NCBI RefSeq assembly: GCF_047717795.1
Contig: NZ_CP159808.1
Span: forward strand, 1,984,001 to 2,048,000
Source: Marisalimonas sp016777705
Lineage (GTDB): Bacteria; Pseudomonadota; Alphaproteobacteria; Puniceispirillales; Marisalimonadaceae
Reading direction: 5' to 3'
DNA: 64,000 nucleotides
Part shown: in pieces, positions 44,721 to 53,707 of the stretch
How the letters are laid out: each line of letters begins with the position of its first letter
How positions within the stretch are numbered: position 1 is the stretch's first letter
Notes under the pieces: generated by a model
Told to the model about the DNA's origin: nothing
The model's input: only the letters and a program-made list of their open reading frames with translations
Databases searched by the model: none
Translations under genes and position numbers: made by a program

Positions 44721-45493
44721 TTCCACACCTTCCAAGGAGCTCTATTGTCTACCCACAACTGATTGAGCATGTTCTTCTCTCTGAGGGTATCCATAGGTTG
44801 CCAAAATCCTGAATGCTTAAAAGCAGACAGTTGATTTTCATCAGCAAGAATTGGAAGAACATCATTTTCCCAACTTGAATGATTACCATTAATCTTATCA
44901 AGTATTTTTGGAGATAACACAAAAAATCCGCCATTTACCCAACCACCGTCTCCGTCTGGTTTTTCCTGAAAACTATTAACATCATCGTTAACTCCAATCT
45001 TAAGTGCACCATAGCGTCCTGGTGGACGTGTTGCTGTTAAAGTTGCTAGTTTTTTGTGTTTCTTATGAAATGCAATTGAACCTGAAATATCAACATCACT
45101 GAGGCCATCTCCATATGTAAAACAAAAATTATCTTCATTTTTTAAATAATTTGTAATACGTTTCAGACGTCCGCCTGTCATCGTATCCTCACCAGTATCT
45201 ACTAGGGTAACCGTCCATGGTTCAGAATTATTTTGATGAACTTGCATTCTATTTTTTTTCATACAAAATGTTACATCAGACTGATGTAGAAAGTAATTTG
45301 AAAAATATTCCTTTATTACATATCCTTTATATCCACAACAAATCACGAAATCAGTTACTTTATGAAATGAGTAATGTTTCATGATATGCCAAAGAATTGG
45401 CTTTCCACCAATTTCAATCATTGGTTTTGGTTTAAGATGTGTTTCTTCCGATATACGAGTTCCAAAACCACCCGCCAGTATAACTGCTTTCAT
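44717..45493 (-). CDS. rfbF: Glucose-1-phosphate cytidylyltransferase
   Basis: It makes CDP-glucose from CTP and glucose-1-phosphate. The 258-residue protein begins A-V-I-L-A-G-G-F-G-T-R-I-S-E-E-T, with K-P-K-P-M-I-E-I-G-G-K-P-I-L-W-H following and F-C-F-T-Y-G-D-G-L-S-D-V in the middle, all diagnostic of RfbF. It is first of six coupled genes, with 261 bp of non-coding DNA upstream that should contain the promoter. Confidence 0.94.
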   Translation of the reverse strand: MKAVILAGGFGTRISEETHLKPKPMIEIGGKPILWHIMKHYSFHKVTDFVICCGYKGYVIKEYFSNYFLHQSDVTFCMKKNRMQVHQNNSEPWTVTLVDTGEDTMTGGRLKRITNYLKNEDNFCFTYGDGLSDVDISGSIAFHKKHKKLATLTATRPPGRYGALKIGVNDDVNSFQEKPDGDGGWVNGGFFVLSPKILDKINGNHSSWENDVLPILADENQLSAFKHSGFWQPMDTLREKNMLNQLWVDNRAPWKVWK

Positions 45494-45754
45494 GATATCT
45501 CCTCAAATTCCTTTAAAATAAAATAACAACAAGTCTTATGCAATATTGTGTCAATATAAACAACTTTGAATGATATAAACTTATTATTATAATTTAAATT
45601 AATTTTTGCTTCACATAAATTTTTAACTAGTTTTTTTTAACCATAATCTAGCTAGGGGCAATTTAACAATTAATTATTTATATTATCTTTAAGATACCTT
45701 TAATACTAGGATTGCATTAAATTTTAAATCTATCCAGATTAGGATCGCTAGAAG

Positions 45755-46642
45755 TCATAATTTAAATAAGTTATGTTTCATATATTCATGAAATGTCAAA
45801 TGGAGCTCAGAAGACCAAACAGGTAATTCTATATTAAGTGCTTTTTCTAACTTTGAGATAGTTAAACGTGAATTTAATGGGCGTCTTGCAGGTGTTGAAA
45901 ATTGTGAAGTTACAATTGGATTAATATTTCTTGGATCTAACTTAAAGCTTTCACCAGTCTGTAAAGCTAAAGCGAGAATATCTTTTGCAAAATTGTACCA
46001 ACTTGTTTCACCTCTTGATGATAAATTATATAAACCTGTTTTAAGCTCAGTTTTAATACTCAAAGCAGTTAGTTGAGCAATTAGTCTAACAGTTGTTGGT
46101 GCTCCAAATTGGTCAGCAACTACATCAAGTTCTTTTTTACTCTTAGCTAGAGTAATTATCTTGTTCATAAAATTATTTCCAGAAGCGCTATATACCCAAC
46201 TAGTTCGAAAAATAAGATGCTTACACCCACTTTGTTGAATCGCTTGATCACCCTCAAGTTTAGTTTGGCCATAGACATTTAGAGGGCCTGTAGGACTATT
46301 TTCATCCCAAGGCTCAGTACCACCACCTGGATATACATAATCAGTACTGTAATGTATAACCTTTGTGTTATTTGTGAAAGCATATTCTGCGATCTGCCTT
46401 GATAAGTCAGTGTTAAGTCTCCTAGCAATAATTTCGTTTTCCTCAGCTGCATTAACGTCAGTCCAAGCTGCAGCATTTACGATTAAATCTGGATTTATTT
46501 TTTTGAGACTGGCCTCTACTATTTCCTTTTTTGTTAAGTCGAGTAAATAACGATCTGGAGCAAGTACCTTTCCTAAAAAAACAAGTGAACGCTGAAGTTC
46601 AAATCCGAGCTGACCTCTTCCTCCCAACAAAAGTATTTTCAA
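45755..46642 (-). CDS. rfbD: dTDP-4-dehydrorhamnose reductase
   Basis: It performs the last step to dTDP-L-rhamnose. The 295-residue SDR has L-L-L-G-G-R-G-Q-L-G-F-E-L at 4-16, N-A-A-A-W-T-D-V near 57, S-T-D-Y-V-Y-P-G and Y-G-Q-T-K-L-E-G (Y-x-x-x-K). It overlaps rfbB by 4 bp. Its partners rfbA and rfbC are at 14-15.5 kb, an unusual split of the rml set. Confidence 0.93.
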   Translation of the reverse strand: MKILLLGGRGQLGFELQRSLVFLGKVLAPDRYLLDLTKKEIVEASLKKINPDLIVNAAAWTDVNAAEENEIIARRLNTDLSRQIAEYAFTNNTKVIHYSTDYVYPGGGTEPWDENSPTGPLNVYGQTKLEGDQAIQQSGCKHLIFRTSWVYSASGNNFMNKIITLAKSKKELDVVADQFGAPTTVRLIAQLTALSIKTELKTGLYNLSSRGETSWYNFAKDILALALQTGESFKLDPRNINPIVTSQFSTPARRPLNSRLTISKLEKALNIELPVWSSELHLTFHEYMKHNLFKL

Positions 46643-47724
46643 TTTTCACATCCTGAATTTTTAATTTGGAATTTATTGTTGTGGTTCTGAAAATCATATA
46701 ATTTCAAATTGTCAATATACCACTTTACAGTTTTATGAATACCTGTATCAAAAGTTTCTATCGGCTGCCAACCTAGTTCTTGTTTTATTTTGTTAGCATT
46801 AATAGCATAACGCTTGTCATGGCCTGGGCGATCATCAACGTAATCTACCAAGCTGTGATAGGGTATATTAGAAGGGACTAATTTCTGGAGAATGTTACAA
46901 ATCGTCAAAACAACTTCAATATTTTGTTTTTCATTATTGCCGCCAATATTATATGTTTCTCCTACAACTCCTTCGTTAATAACCTTATATAAAGCTCGAA
47001 CATGATCCTCAACATAGAGCCAATCACGAATTTGATCTCCACTTCCATAAACCGGCAATCGCTTTCCACTCAAACAATTTAATATAATTAATGGGATAAG
47101 TTTTTCTGGATAGTGATAAGGTCCGTAGTTATTCGAACAATGAGTAATAAATGAGGGTAAACCATAAGTGCGCAACCAGGCTCTAACCAAGAGATCTGAA
47201 CTTGCTTTGCTTGCAGAGTATGGATTACTGGGTGAATATGCATTAGTTTCTTCGAATAAATACAGATTAGCGTCTTTTACATTTTTGGGATGAGGTAAGT
47301 CACCATAAACTTCATCAGTACTGACATGGAGAAAACGGAAATCTTTTTTTTTCTTTTCTTTTAACTCTTGCCAATAAAAGCGAACAACCTCTAGCAAGGT
47401 ATAAGTTCCAATTATATTAGTTTCAATAAAAGAATATGGGTTATTTATAGATCTATCTACATGGCTTTCAGCTGCTAAATGCATAACCATGTCAGGCTTA
47501 TGTTCTGCAAATACGCGCTTAAGCTCTATCTTATCACAAATATCTATCTTTTCGAAAAAATATCGAATTGAACTATCTACCTCCGGCAAATTTTTTAGAT
47601 TACCTGCATAAGTCAACTTATCAACATTAACTACGCTATCTTGAGTATTTTGGATAATATGCCGAATTAGAGCAGATCCAATAAACCCAGCGCCACCAGT
47701 AACTAGTATTTTTTTAGTGTCCAT
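46639..47724 (-). CDS. rfbB: dTDP-glucose 4,6-dehydratase
   Basis: It converts dTDP-glucose to dTDP-4-keto-6-deoxyglucose. The 361-residue SDR has I-L-V-T-G-G-A-G-F-I-G-S-A at 6-18, H-L-A-A-E-S-H-V-D-R-S, S-T-D-E-V-Y-G-D-L with the catalytic Asp-Glu, and Y-S-A-S-K. It is first in rfbB-rfbD. An 18 bp palindrome lies about 55 bp upstream. Confidence 0.94.
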   Translation of the reverse strand: MDTKKILVTGGAGFIGSALIRHIIQNTQDSVVNVDKLTYAGNLKNLPEVDSSIRYFFEKIDICDKIELKRVFAEHKPDMVMHLAAESHVDRSINNPYSFIETNIIGTYTLLEVVRFYWQELKEKKKKDFRFLHVSTDEVYGDLPHPKNVKDANLYLFEETNAYSPSNPYSASKASSDLLVRAWLRTYGLPSFITHCSNNYGPYHYPEKLIPLIILNCLSGKRLPVYGSGDQIRDWLYVEDHVRALYKVINEGVVGETYNIGGNNEKQNIEVVLTICNILQKLVPSNIPYHSLVDYVDDRPGHDKRYAINANKIKQELGWQPIETFDTGIHKTVKWYIDNLKLYDFQNHNNKFQIKNSGCEN

Positions 47725-47778
47725 AACAATTATAAAACTTTTTTTAATTTAATTTTTCAATTTTTTCCACATCTAATA

Positions 47779-47796
47779 TGTTAATTTAAATTAACA
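47779..47796. promoter_or_regulatory. 18 bp perfect palindrome upstream of rfbB
   Basis: TGTTAATTT and its exact complement abut without a spacer, in the 80 bp gap between the 4-epimerase stop and the rfbB start. There is no T tract on either side, so an operator is likelier than a terminator. The binding protein is unknown. Confidence 0.35.
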
Positions 47797-47804
47797 CAAA
47801 AGCA

Positions 47805-48818
47805 TTAAACATAATATGCTTTATACCATTTAACAAATTCAGTTATACCTTGGCGAACGGTAGTTTTAGGACTAAAGTCAGTGAGGGCTTCAAGAAGGCT
47901 AACATTACTATGTGTTTTGTGAATATCACCATCTTGCATGTCCATAAAATTTTTTTTAGCGTTTTTTTGTAATACTCTTTCTAATTCTTTTATGTAGTCA
48001 AGTAAATTCACTGGTTGAGAATTTCCAATGTTAACTACTCTGAACGGAGCCACATCAGAAATGCTGTCATTTTTAAAAATAACTTTTCTACTATTTGGCT
48101 TTTTTGGAATTTTAGTAATTAAGAGAAAAATTGCTTTTACTAAATCACTTACATAAGTAAAATCCCTAACCATATTTCCTTTGTTATAAACATCAATTGG
48201 TGTGTCTGCTAAAATATTTTTGGTAAATTTGAATAAGGCCATATCTGGCCTACCCCAGGGTCCATAAACAGTAAAAAATCGAAATATAGTGGTTGGAATA
48301 TTGAATAAATGCGAATAAGAATGAGCCATAATCTCGTTTGATTTTTTTGTTGCCGCATAAAAAGACATTGGCGTACTAGTTCTTTGATTTTCATTTAATG
48401 GAAACTCTTTGTTACTTCCATAAACAGAAGATGTAGACGCTATCAATAAATGTTTAGGACTATATTTTCTTGAAATTTCTAGAATTTGAAAAGTTCCAAT
48501 TAAATTAGATTCTACATAAGAAAGAGGTTGATCTATAGAATATCTGACCCCAGCTTGGGCTGCCAAGTGTACAACAATACTTGGTTTATGTTTAGAAAAA
48601 ATTTTTTCTAATAATTTTTCATTTTGCACTAAACCTGTGTAATTTTGAAAGTTCAAATTTTCATTTAATTTAGCTAGTCTTGCTTTCTTAAGATTAACAT
48701 CATAATAATTAGTCATAGAATCCAAGCCAATGACCGTCCAATCACAAGAAAGCAAGAGACTACTTAAATGAAAACCAATAAATCCTGATGAACCTGTAAC
48801 TAAGGCAGTATTGTTGAT
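47805..48818 (-). CDS. UDP-glucuronate 4-epimerase (LspL/CapI type)
   Basis: It interconverts UDP-GlcA and UDP-GalA. Motifs are A-L-V-T-G-S-S-G-F-I-G-F-H-L, H-L-A-A-Q-A-G-V-R-Y-S, S-T-S-S-V-Y-G, Y-A-A-T-K-K and F-R-F-F-T-V-Y-G-P-W-G-R-P-D-M-A, the last specific for this subgroup. No ATG or GTG is available near the expected start. The first TTG (48842) has no ribosome site and adds eight residues. GGAG at 48827-48830 sits 8 bp before an ATC (48816-48818), exactly where family alignment would put the initiator, so I place the start there. UDP-GlcA would come from a UDP-glucose dehydrogenase not in the window. Confidence 0.82.
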   Translation of the reverse strand: MNNTALVTGSSGFIGFHLSSLLLSCDWTVIGLDSMTNYYDVNLKKARLAKLNENLNFQNYTGLVQNEKLLEKIFSKHKPSIVVHLAAQAGVRYSIDQPLSYVESNLIGTFQILEISRKYSPKHLLIASTSSVYGSNKEFPLNENQRTSTPMSFYAATKKSNEIMAHSYSHLFNIPTTIFRFFTVYGPWGRPDMALFKFTKNILADTPIDVYNKGNMVRDFTYVSDLVKAIFLLITKIPKKPNSRKVIFKNDSISDVAPFRVVNIGNSQPVNLLDYIKELERVLQKNAKKNFMDMQDGDIHKTHSNVSLLEALTDFSPKTTVRQGITEFVKWYKAYYV

Positions 48819-49013
48819 AGCAATTTCTCCTATAATTAACAAAATAGTAGTCTTATTTAAATATTTTTAAACTATATTAGATCACATAACAATTCTTATT
48901 ATATTTCTTATAACCAACCCAATAAATTATATGAGAACAGCATAAAATACCGTTACTTTATCTTATTACATATCAGTTGATTTTATGTTGATATATAATG
49001 TTTTTATTTCGTC

Positions 49014-50441
49014 TTATTTACGGGAGTAAATATCTTCATATCTAATTATATCATCTTCACCTAAGTAATCCCCTATTTGCACCTCAATTATTGTTAATAG
49101 TTCATTTTCATGGTTTTCTAGACGATGTATTGAGCCTAATGGGACATAGGTTGACTGTCCTGCACCTATCACTTTAACACTTTCATCAATAGTAATAACT
49201 GCTGATCCTTCAACAACTACCCAATGCTCTGAGCGATGTTTGTGACTTTGTAAACTTAGAGCTGCCCCTGGCTTTACACTAATTCTTTTAACTTTAAAAC
49301 CTGACCCCTTGGATAAAATTTCGAACGATCCCCATGGACGATAATCCTTTGTAAACATTTCTGATTGAGAAATATTTTTAGATTTTAAATATTCTACTAC
49401 CTTTTTTACGTCTTGACTTTTATTTTTATTAGCAACTAAAACCGCATCTGCCATGGAAATAGCTACTATATCTTGTAGACCCAAACCAACAATTTCCTGA
49501 CTATTAGTATCTGATCGCAACAGAGTATTTTTGCAATCTATTGCATGTGCATTTTGGGATAAAGCGACCCCATTATCATCTTGTTTAGATTCTTGCCAAA
49601 CAGAATCCCAATTACCTAAATCTGACCAACCGGACAAATATGGAATAGCTACTAGATTTTTTGCTTTTTCCATTATGGCATAATCTATACTTATTTCTTT
49701 TAAATTACTCCAGTAACCTCTATCAAGCTTTGTAAAAGACAAATCCTCTAAGGATTTATCTACAGATTTAACTACTTTTGATATTATATCTTTTGCATAC
49801 AATTCAAAGGCACTAATCATATCCTTTGCACGAAACATGAAAATTCCAGAATTCCAGAGATAGTTGCCTTCGTTGATCATTCTTTGGGCAAGCATCAAAT
49901 CAGGTTTTTCAATAAATTTCAATACTTTGGATGGGCCTTGGCTACTAGATTTTTTTAATTTAATATACCCATATCCAGTCTCAGGATATGATGGACTTAT
50001 TCCAAAGGTAACTAATTTTCCATTTTCTACTTCTTTAAGTCCGGTTTTAATTACTTGATGAAATTTTTTGGTATCGTTGATGACGTGGTCAGTAGGAGTG
50101 GCAATGATAACTGCATCATTCTTATCCTTATGTGCAAAAATTGTAGCTGCAATAATTGCAGGTGCAGTATTTTTGGGCTCAGGCTCAATTATAATTTTTC
50201 CAGGATTTATTCCAACATCTTGCAATTGCTCCCTTACAATAAACCTGAAATGAGAATTAGTAACAATTATATGCGGATTAAATTTTAAACCATCATACCC
50301 TAAAACGCGTTTTGCTGATTGCTGAAATAATGTTTCATTTGCTGTTAATTGCATAAATTGTTTAGGATAACTTTTACGTGATGATGGCCAAAGACGAGTC
50401 CCTGAACCTCCAGCTAATAATATTGGCGTTATGGTAGTCAT
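49014..50441 (-). CDS. manC: Mannose-1-phosphate guanylyltransferase/mannose-6-phosphate isomerase
   Basis: The 475-residue bifunctional enzyme (AlgA/ManC, type II PMI) makes GDP-mannose and also isomerises fructose-6-phosphate. The N-terminal domain has L-L-A-G-G-S-G-T-R-L-W-P-S-S-R near residue 8 and K-F-I-E-K-P-D. The C-terminal cupin has P-G-A-A-L-S-L-Q-S-H-K-H-R-S-E-H-W with the zinc ligands. It is the rightmost gene of the polysaccharide locus, and 236 bp separate it from the divergent amidase gene. GDP-mannose dehydratase or fucose genes are not seen nearby, so mannose itself may be used. Confidence 0.93.
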   Translation of the reverse strand: MTTITPILLAGGSGTRLWPSSRKSYPKQFMQLTANETLFQQSAKRVLGYDGLKFNPHIIVTNSHFRFIVREQLQDVGINPGKIIIEPEPKNTAPAIIAATIFAHKDKNDAVIIATPTDHVINDTKKFHQVIKTGLKEVENGKLVTFGISPSYPETGYGYIKLKKSSSQGPSKVLKFIEKPDLMLAQRMINEGNYLWNSGIFMFRAKDMISAFELYAKDIISKVVKSVDKSLEDLSFTKLDRGYWSNLKEISIDYAIMEKAKNLVAIPYLSGWSDLGNWDSVWQESKQDDNGVALSQNAHAIDCKNTLLRSDTNSQEIVGLGLQDIVAISMADAVLVANKNKSQDVKKVVEYLKSKNISQSEMFTKDYRPWGSFEILSKGSGFKVKRISVKPGAALSLQSHKHRSEHWVVVEGSAVITIDESVKVIGAGQSTYVPLGSIHRLENHENELLTIIEVQIGDYLGEDDIIRYEDIYSRK

Positions 50442-50677
50442 ATAAAAACATCCCTCGGACTATAAAAGACACTATCTTGAAGTGCCTAATTAATCAATAA
50501 CAACCCAACTATTTGTTTTCTAAAATTAAAAATACTACTTTGTTTACCATACATTTTTAAAAAATTATCATGAAAGTAATAACTTATTAAAATTGTAAGT
50601 ATTGAATTTATAATTTTAGTAGTGCTATAAACTTATTATTATTAATTTAATAGTTCTTTATTTCAAAGGATTAATAG

Positions 50678-51082
50678 ATGCTTATAAGCACAAATGTAAA
50701 ATTACTAGTTGTTCACTGCTCTGATACAGATAATGAAGAAGATTTAAGCGCTTTAGATATTCATAAAATGCACCTTAATTTTGGTTGGGATGGTATAGGT
50801 TACCATAAAGTAATTTGTAGATCAGGAAAAATTGAAAATGGTAGACCAGAGTATTGGGTGGGCGCTCATGTAAAGGGTAAAAATGATATAAGTTTAGGTG
50901 TATGTTTAATAGGGCGTGACTGTTTTACCAAGCTTCAATTTTTATCCTTAGAAAAAATCTTAAGGAAATGGAAATTTTTACACCCTCATGCAAAAATATT
51001 AGGCCATCGTGATAATGGTAACACAAGTAAAACATGTCCAAATTTTGATGTAGGTATTTGGTGTAAAGATAAAAATTTATGA
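50678..51082 (+). CDS. N-acetylmuramoyl-L-alanine amidase, AmpD/PGRP-like, no signal peptide
   Basis: The 134-residue protein is an amidase_2 domain alone. Zinc ligands are H13 (V-V-H-C-S-D-T), H110 (L-G-H-R-D) and C120 (T-C-P-N-F-D); Tyr42 (I-G-Y-H-K) is the usual catalytic aid. There is no signal peptide, so it should act in the cytoplasm on imported anhydro-muropeptides, like AmpD. It overlaps the NlpC/P60 gene by 4 bp, and murQ and anmK follow. A phage-lysozyme-like role is less likely given these neighbours. Confidence 0.85.
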   Translation: MLISTNVKLLVVHCSDTDNEEDLSALDIHKMHLNFGWDGIGYHKVICRSGKIENGRPEYWVGAHVKGKNDISLGVCLIGRDCFTKLQFLSLEKILRKWKFLHPHAKILGHRDNGNTSKTCPNFDVGIWCKDKNL

Positions 51083-51834
51083 ATGTTATTAAGCCATCTA
51101 TTCCAATGAGATCTAAACCTAAAGAAACATCAAGTTTAGAAACAGAATGTCTGTTTGGAGAAACTGTAAATATTTTAGATGAATATCTAAATTGGTATTA
51201 TTGTAAACTTTTAACTGACAATTATTGCGGCTGGGTCCAAAAAAAATATTTAGGTGAGACAATAAAGTCTTCACATAGAGTGGTTTCTAACAGAACATAT
51301 CTTTTTAAAGAAAATGATATTAAATCAGGATGTGTCAATTACTTACCTTTAGGTTCACAAATTTATGTAAGCGATTTTGACGATATCTGGGCCAAAGTTT
51401 ACCTTAAAAGTAATACAAAACAGAAATTTGCTTACGTACCAAAGAAACATATAATTAAAAATGAAGACAAAATTGATGATTGGGTAAGTATAGCAGAAAA
51501 ATTACTCGGAACTCCTTACGTTTGGGGCGGAAGAAACTCAATAGGTTTAGATTGTTCTGCTCTTCTTCAACTATCTTATCAAACTTATGGTGAGAATATT
51601 CCCCGAAACTCAATCGATCAATCCTTACTTAGCAAAGAAATAATACACAACAATGAAAAGCTCAACAGGGGGGTCGTTATTTTTTGGGAGGGTCATGTTG
51701 GAATAATGGTAGATGAAACCTATTGTGTTCATGCAAATGCTTTTCATATGGAGGTATCAAAAGAACCACTAGTAAAAATTTTAGAACGAACGGGTAAAAA
51801 CAATCCAATAATCAAAATTATGAATTTTAATTAA
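51079..51834 (+). CDS. SH3b-NlpC/P60 endopeptidase, YkfC-like
   Basis: The 251-residue protein has an N-terminal SH3b-type region (about 1-120, with W-Y-Y-C-K and C-G-W-V-Q-K-K-Y-L) and a C-terminal NlpC/P60 domain. The triad is Cys159 (G-L-D-C-S-A), His206 (G-H-V-G-I-M) and His218 (V-H-A-N-A). No signal peptide is present. Such proteins in recycling clusters cleave the gamma-D-Glu-diamino acid bond of free stem peptides. It is translated with the amidase (4 bp overlap) and converges on murQ with an 8 bp overlap. Confidence 0.86.
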   Translation: MNVIKPSIPMRSKPKETSSLETECLFGETVNILDEYLNWYYCKLLTDNYCGWVQKKYLGETIKSSHRVVSNRTYLFKENDIKSGCVNYLPLGSQIYVSDFDDIWAKVYLKSNTKQKFAYVPKKHIIKNEDKIDDWVSIAEKLLGTPYVWGGRNSIGLDCSALLQLSYQTYGENIPRNSIDQSLLSKEIIHNNEKLNRGVVIFWEGHVGIMVDETYCVHANAFHMEVSKEPLVKILERTGKNNPIIKIMNFN

Positions 51835-52573
51835 TAAAATTAATTAATTTATTTTTTCTAAGTCTAAGCTTTTCATTTGTAGGAACCATTTCATTCATCA
51901 TCCCATTTTTCACTCTCCCCATTTTAACCATTACCATAGAAGAAATAACATTAAGGCATATTTTTTGGGCTGTCCCAGCCTTAAGCCTAGTAGAACCTGC
52001 TATAACTTCAGCTTTTGTATTAAGAATAATTTTATGGTCACCATATTTTAAAATCTTACCATAAGGGTTATTACTTATTGCAATAGTAAGCGCATTCCGA
52101 TCTTTAGCTTTTTCCAATACTTTGCATGTAAACGGAGTATTACCACTAGCAGCAACACCGATGACGACATCTTCATGACAAACCAATTTATCTTCTACAT
52201 TTTTTTCCGCTGAATATGTATCATCTTCAGCATTTTCAACGGCTTTCAATAACGCATTAAAGCCACCAGCAATAATAAAATCTAAACGTTCTGTTGGCCA
52301 ATTAAATGTTGGAAACAATTCAACACCATCTTGCACACCTATTCTAGCAGATGTTCCCGCTCCAGCATAAATCAATCTACCTGTTGAGCCTAACGTTAAT
52401 TGCTTATAAATAGCATCTATGGCATGCTCGATTGACTTGATTGATCTTTTTACTTCCAAAGCAGCATCTTTTTGCTCTTTAATCATTAGAGATAATCCAT
52501 GGGAAAGACTTAAACGATCAATTGGTTTACTTTTGTGATATAAGAGTTCGGTTTTAGGTATATTTTTAAACAT
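51827..52573 (-). CDS. murQ: MurQ, N-acetylmuramic acid 6-phosphate etherase (short form)
   Basis: It cleaves the lactyl ether of MurNAc-6-P to give GlcNAc-6-P. The SIS domain shows A-G-A-G-T-S-A-R-I-G-V near 70-80, Glu85 in D-G-V-E, A-V-E-N-A-E-D-D (Glu116 the likely second catalytic acid), and V-A-A-S-G-N-T-P-F. At 248 residues it lacks the last 45-50 residues of typical MurQ (about 300), ending just after T-N-E-K-L-R-L-R. The catalytic core is complete, so activity is plausible. It diverges from anmK across 42 bp, and both act on the same metabolite. Confidence 0.86.
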   Translation of the reverse strand: MFKNIPKTELLYHKSKPIDRLSLSHGLSLMIKEQKDAALEVKRSIKSIEHAIDAIYKQLTLGSTGRLIYAGAGTSARIGVQDGVELFPTFNWPTERLDFIIAGGFNALLKAVENAEDDTYSAEKNVEDKLVCHEDVVIGVAASGNTPFTCKVLEKAKDRNALTIAISNNPYGKILKYGDHKIILNTKAEVIAGSTRLKAGTAQKICLNVISSMVMVKMGRVKNGMMNEMVPTNEKLRLRKNKLINFIN

Positions 52574-52615
52574 AATTAATATTATATAATTTAATTAAAA
52601 AGGTAAAAATTAATT

Positions 52616-53707
52616 TTGCATTATCCTTTCTTAAATATTATCGGCCTAATGACAGGAACCAGTATGGATGGTATTGACATAAGTTTGGTAAGAACTAATG
52701 GCATAGATTTAAAAAGACTAAATAAGAACTTTTATTACGGATATAGTTCTGAAACTAAAAAATTTATAGATGATAAATTGAAAAAAAATATAAATATTAA
52801 TTTAAAACAAAAGAATATTTTAGATGAATTTATCACAAAAGAACATTATTCAGCTTTAAAAGATTTAGATATTGTTCGAAGCTGTGATTTAATTGGTTTT
52901 CACGGTCAAACAATCTACCATAATCCTAAAAAAAAAATTTCCATACAATTAGGTAATCCAACAAAATTGGCTAGGATGTTTAACAAGAATGTTATTTTTG
53001 ATTTTAGATCTAAAGACCTTGAGTTAGGTGGACAGGGAGCTCCATTAGCACCAATTTATCATCAATTTATAATTAAAGAATTTAATTTAGAACTACCATC
53101 TTGTATTTTAAATATAGGTGGTGTTTCAAATTTAACCTACTGGGATGGCAATAAATTAATTGGCTTTGATACTGGACCAGGTAATGCATTAATGGACAAT
53201 TATATGTCAATTATTTCAGATAAATCCTTCGATGAAAATGGCACTTTAGCCTCAAAAGGAATACCAGATAAAAAACTAATAAAAAAATTTCTTAATGATG
53301 ATTTTTTTAAATCCCCACCTCCAAAATCACTCGACAAGCACTCATTTATAAACTTTTATAATGAATTACTAAAAAAAATTTATTCTAATGCTGATTTGAT
53401 GGCTACTTTGGCTGAGCTAACCATTGAGTCTATTGTTTCTAGCTTTAAATTTTTGCCTCATAAAGTTAACAGTATTTTAATTACTGGTGGGGGGTATAGA
53501 AATATACACTTAATGAACCGCTTAGAAGATAGATTAAGATTAAAAATTACAAATGAAAAAAAATTAGGTATTGATTTTGATTATATTGAATCTGAGTTGA
53601 TAGCTTATCTGTCCGCGAGGTCTATTTATAACCTTCCAATCACCTTTCCAACTACTACTGGAGTTTTAAGCCCTCTATCAGGAGGCAAGCTATATAATTA
53701 TCTATAA
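52616..53707 (+). CDS. anmK: AnmK, anhydro-N-acetylmuramic acid kinase
   Basis: It opens the 1,6-anhydro ring and phosphorylates anhMurNAc to MurNAc-6-P, the substrate of MurQ. The 363-residue protein has G-L-M-T-G-T-S-M-D-G-I-D at 10-21 (ATP loop and catalytic Asp), F-H-G-Q-T-I-Y-H and D-T-G-P-G-N-A-L-M-D. The start is a TTG with an AAGG-type site about 12 bp ahead; the next ATG would cut into the ATP loop. It converges with the PIG-L gene and overlaps it by 6 bp. Confidence 0.92.
   Translation: MHYPFLNIIGLMTGTSMDGIDISLVRTNGIDLKRLNKNFYYGYSSETKKFIDDKLKKNININLKQKNILDEFITKEHYSALKDLDIVRSCDLIGFHGQTIYHNPKKKISIQLGNPTKLARMFNKNVIFDFRSKDLELGGQGAPLAPIYHQFIIKEFNLELPSCILNIGGVSNLTYWDGNKLIGFDTGPGNALMDNYMSIISDKSFDENGTLASKGIPDKKLIKKFLNDDFFKSPPPKSLDKHSFINFYNELLKKIYSNADLMATLAELTIESIVSSFKFLPHKVNSILITGGGYRNIHLMNRLEDRLRLKITNEKKLGIDFDYIESELIAYLSARSIYNLPITFPTTTGVLSPLSGGKLYNYL

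Noticed and set aside
9494..50677. JUMPStart/ops element for RfaH control of the polysaccharide locus
   Set aside because: I saw no ops-like sequence in the upstream gaps, and this element is mainly enterobacterial.
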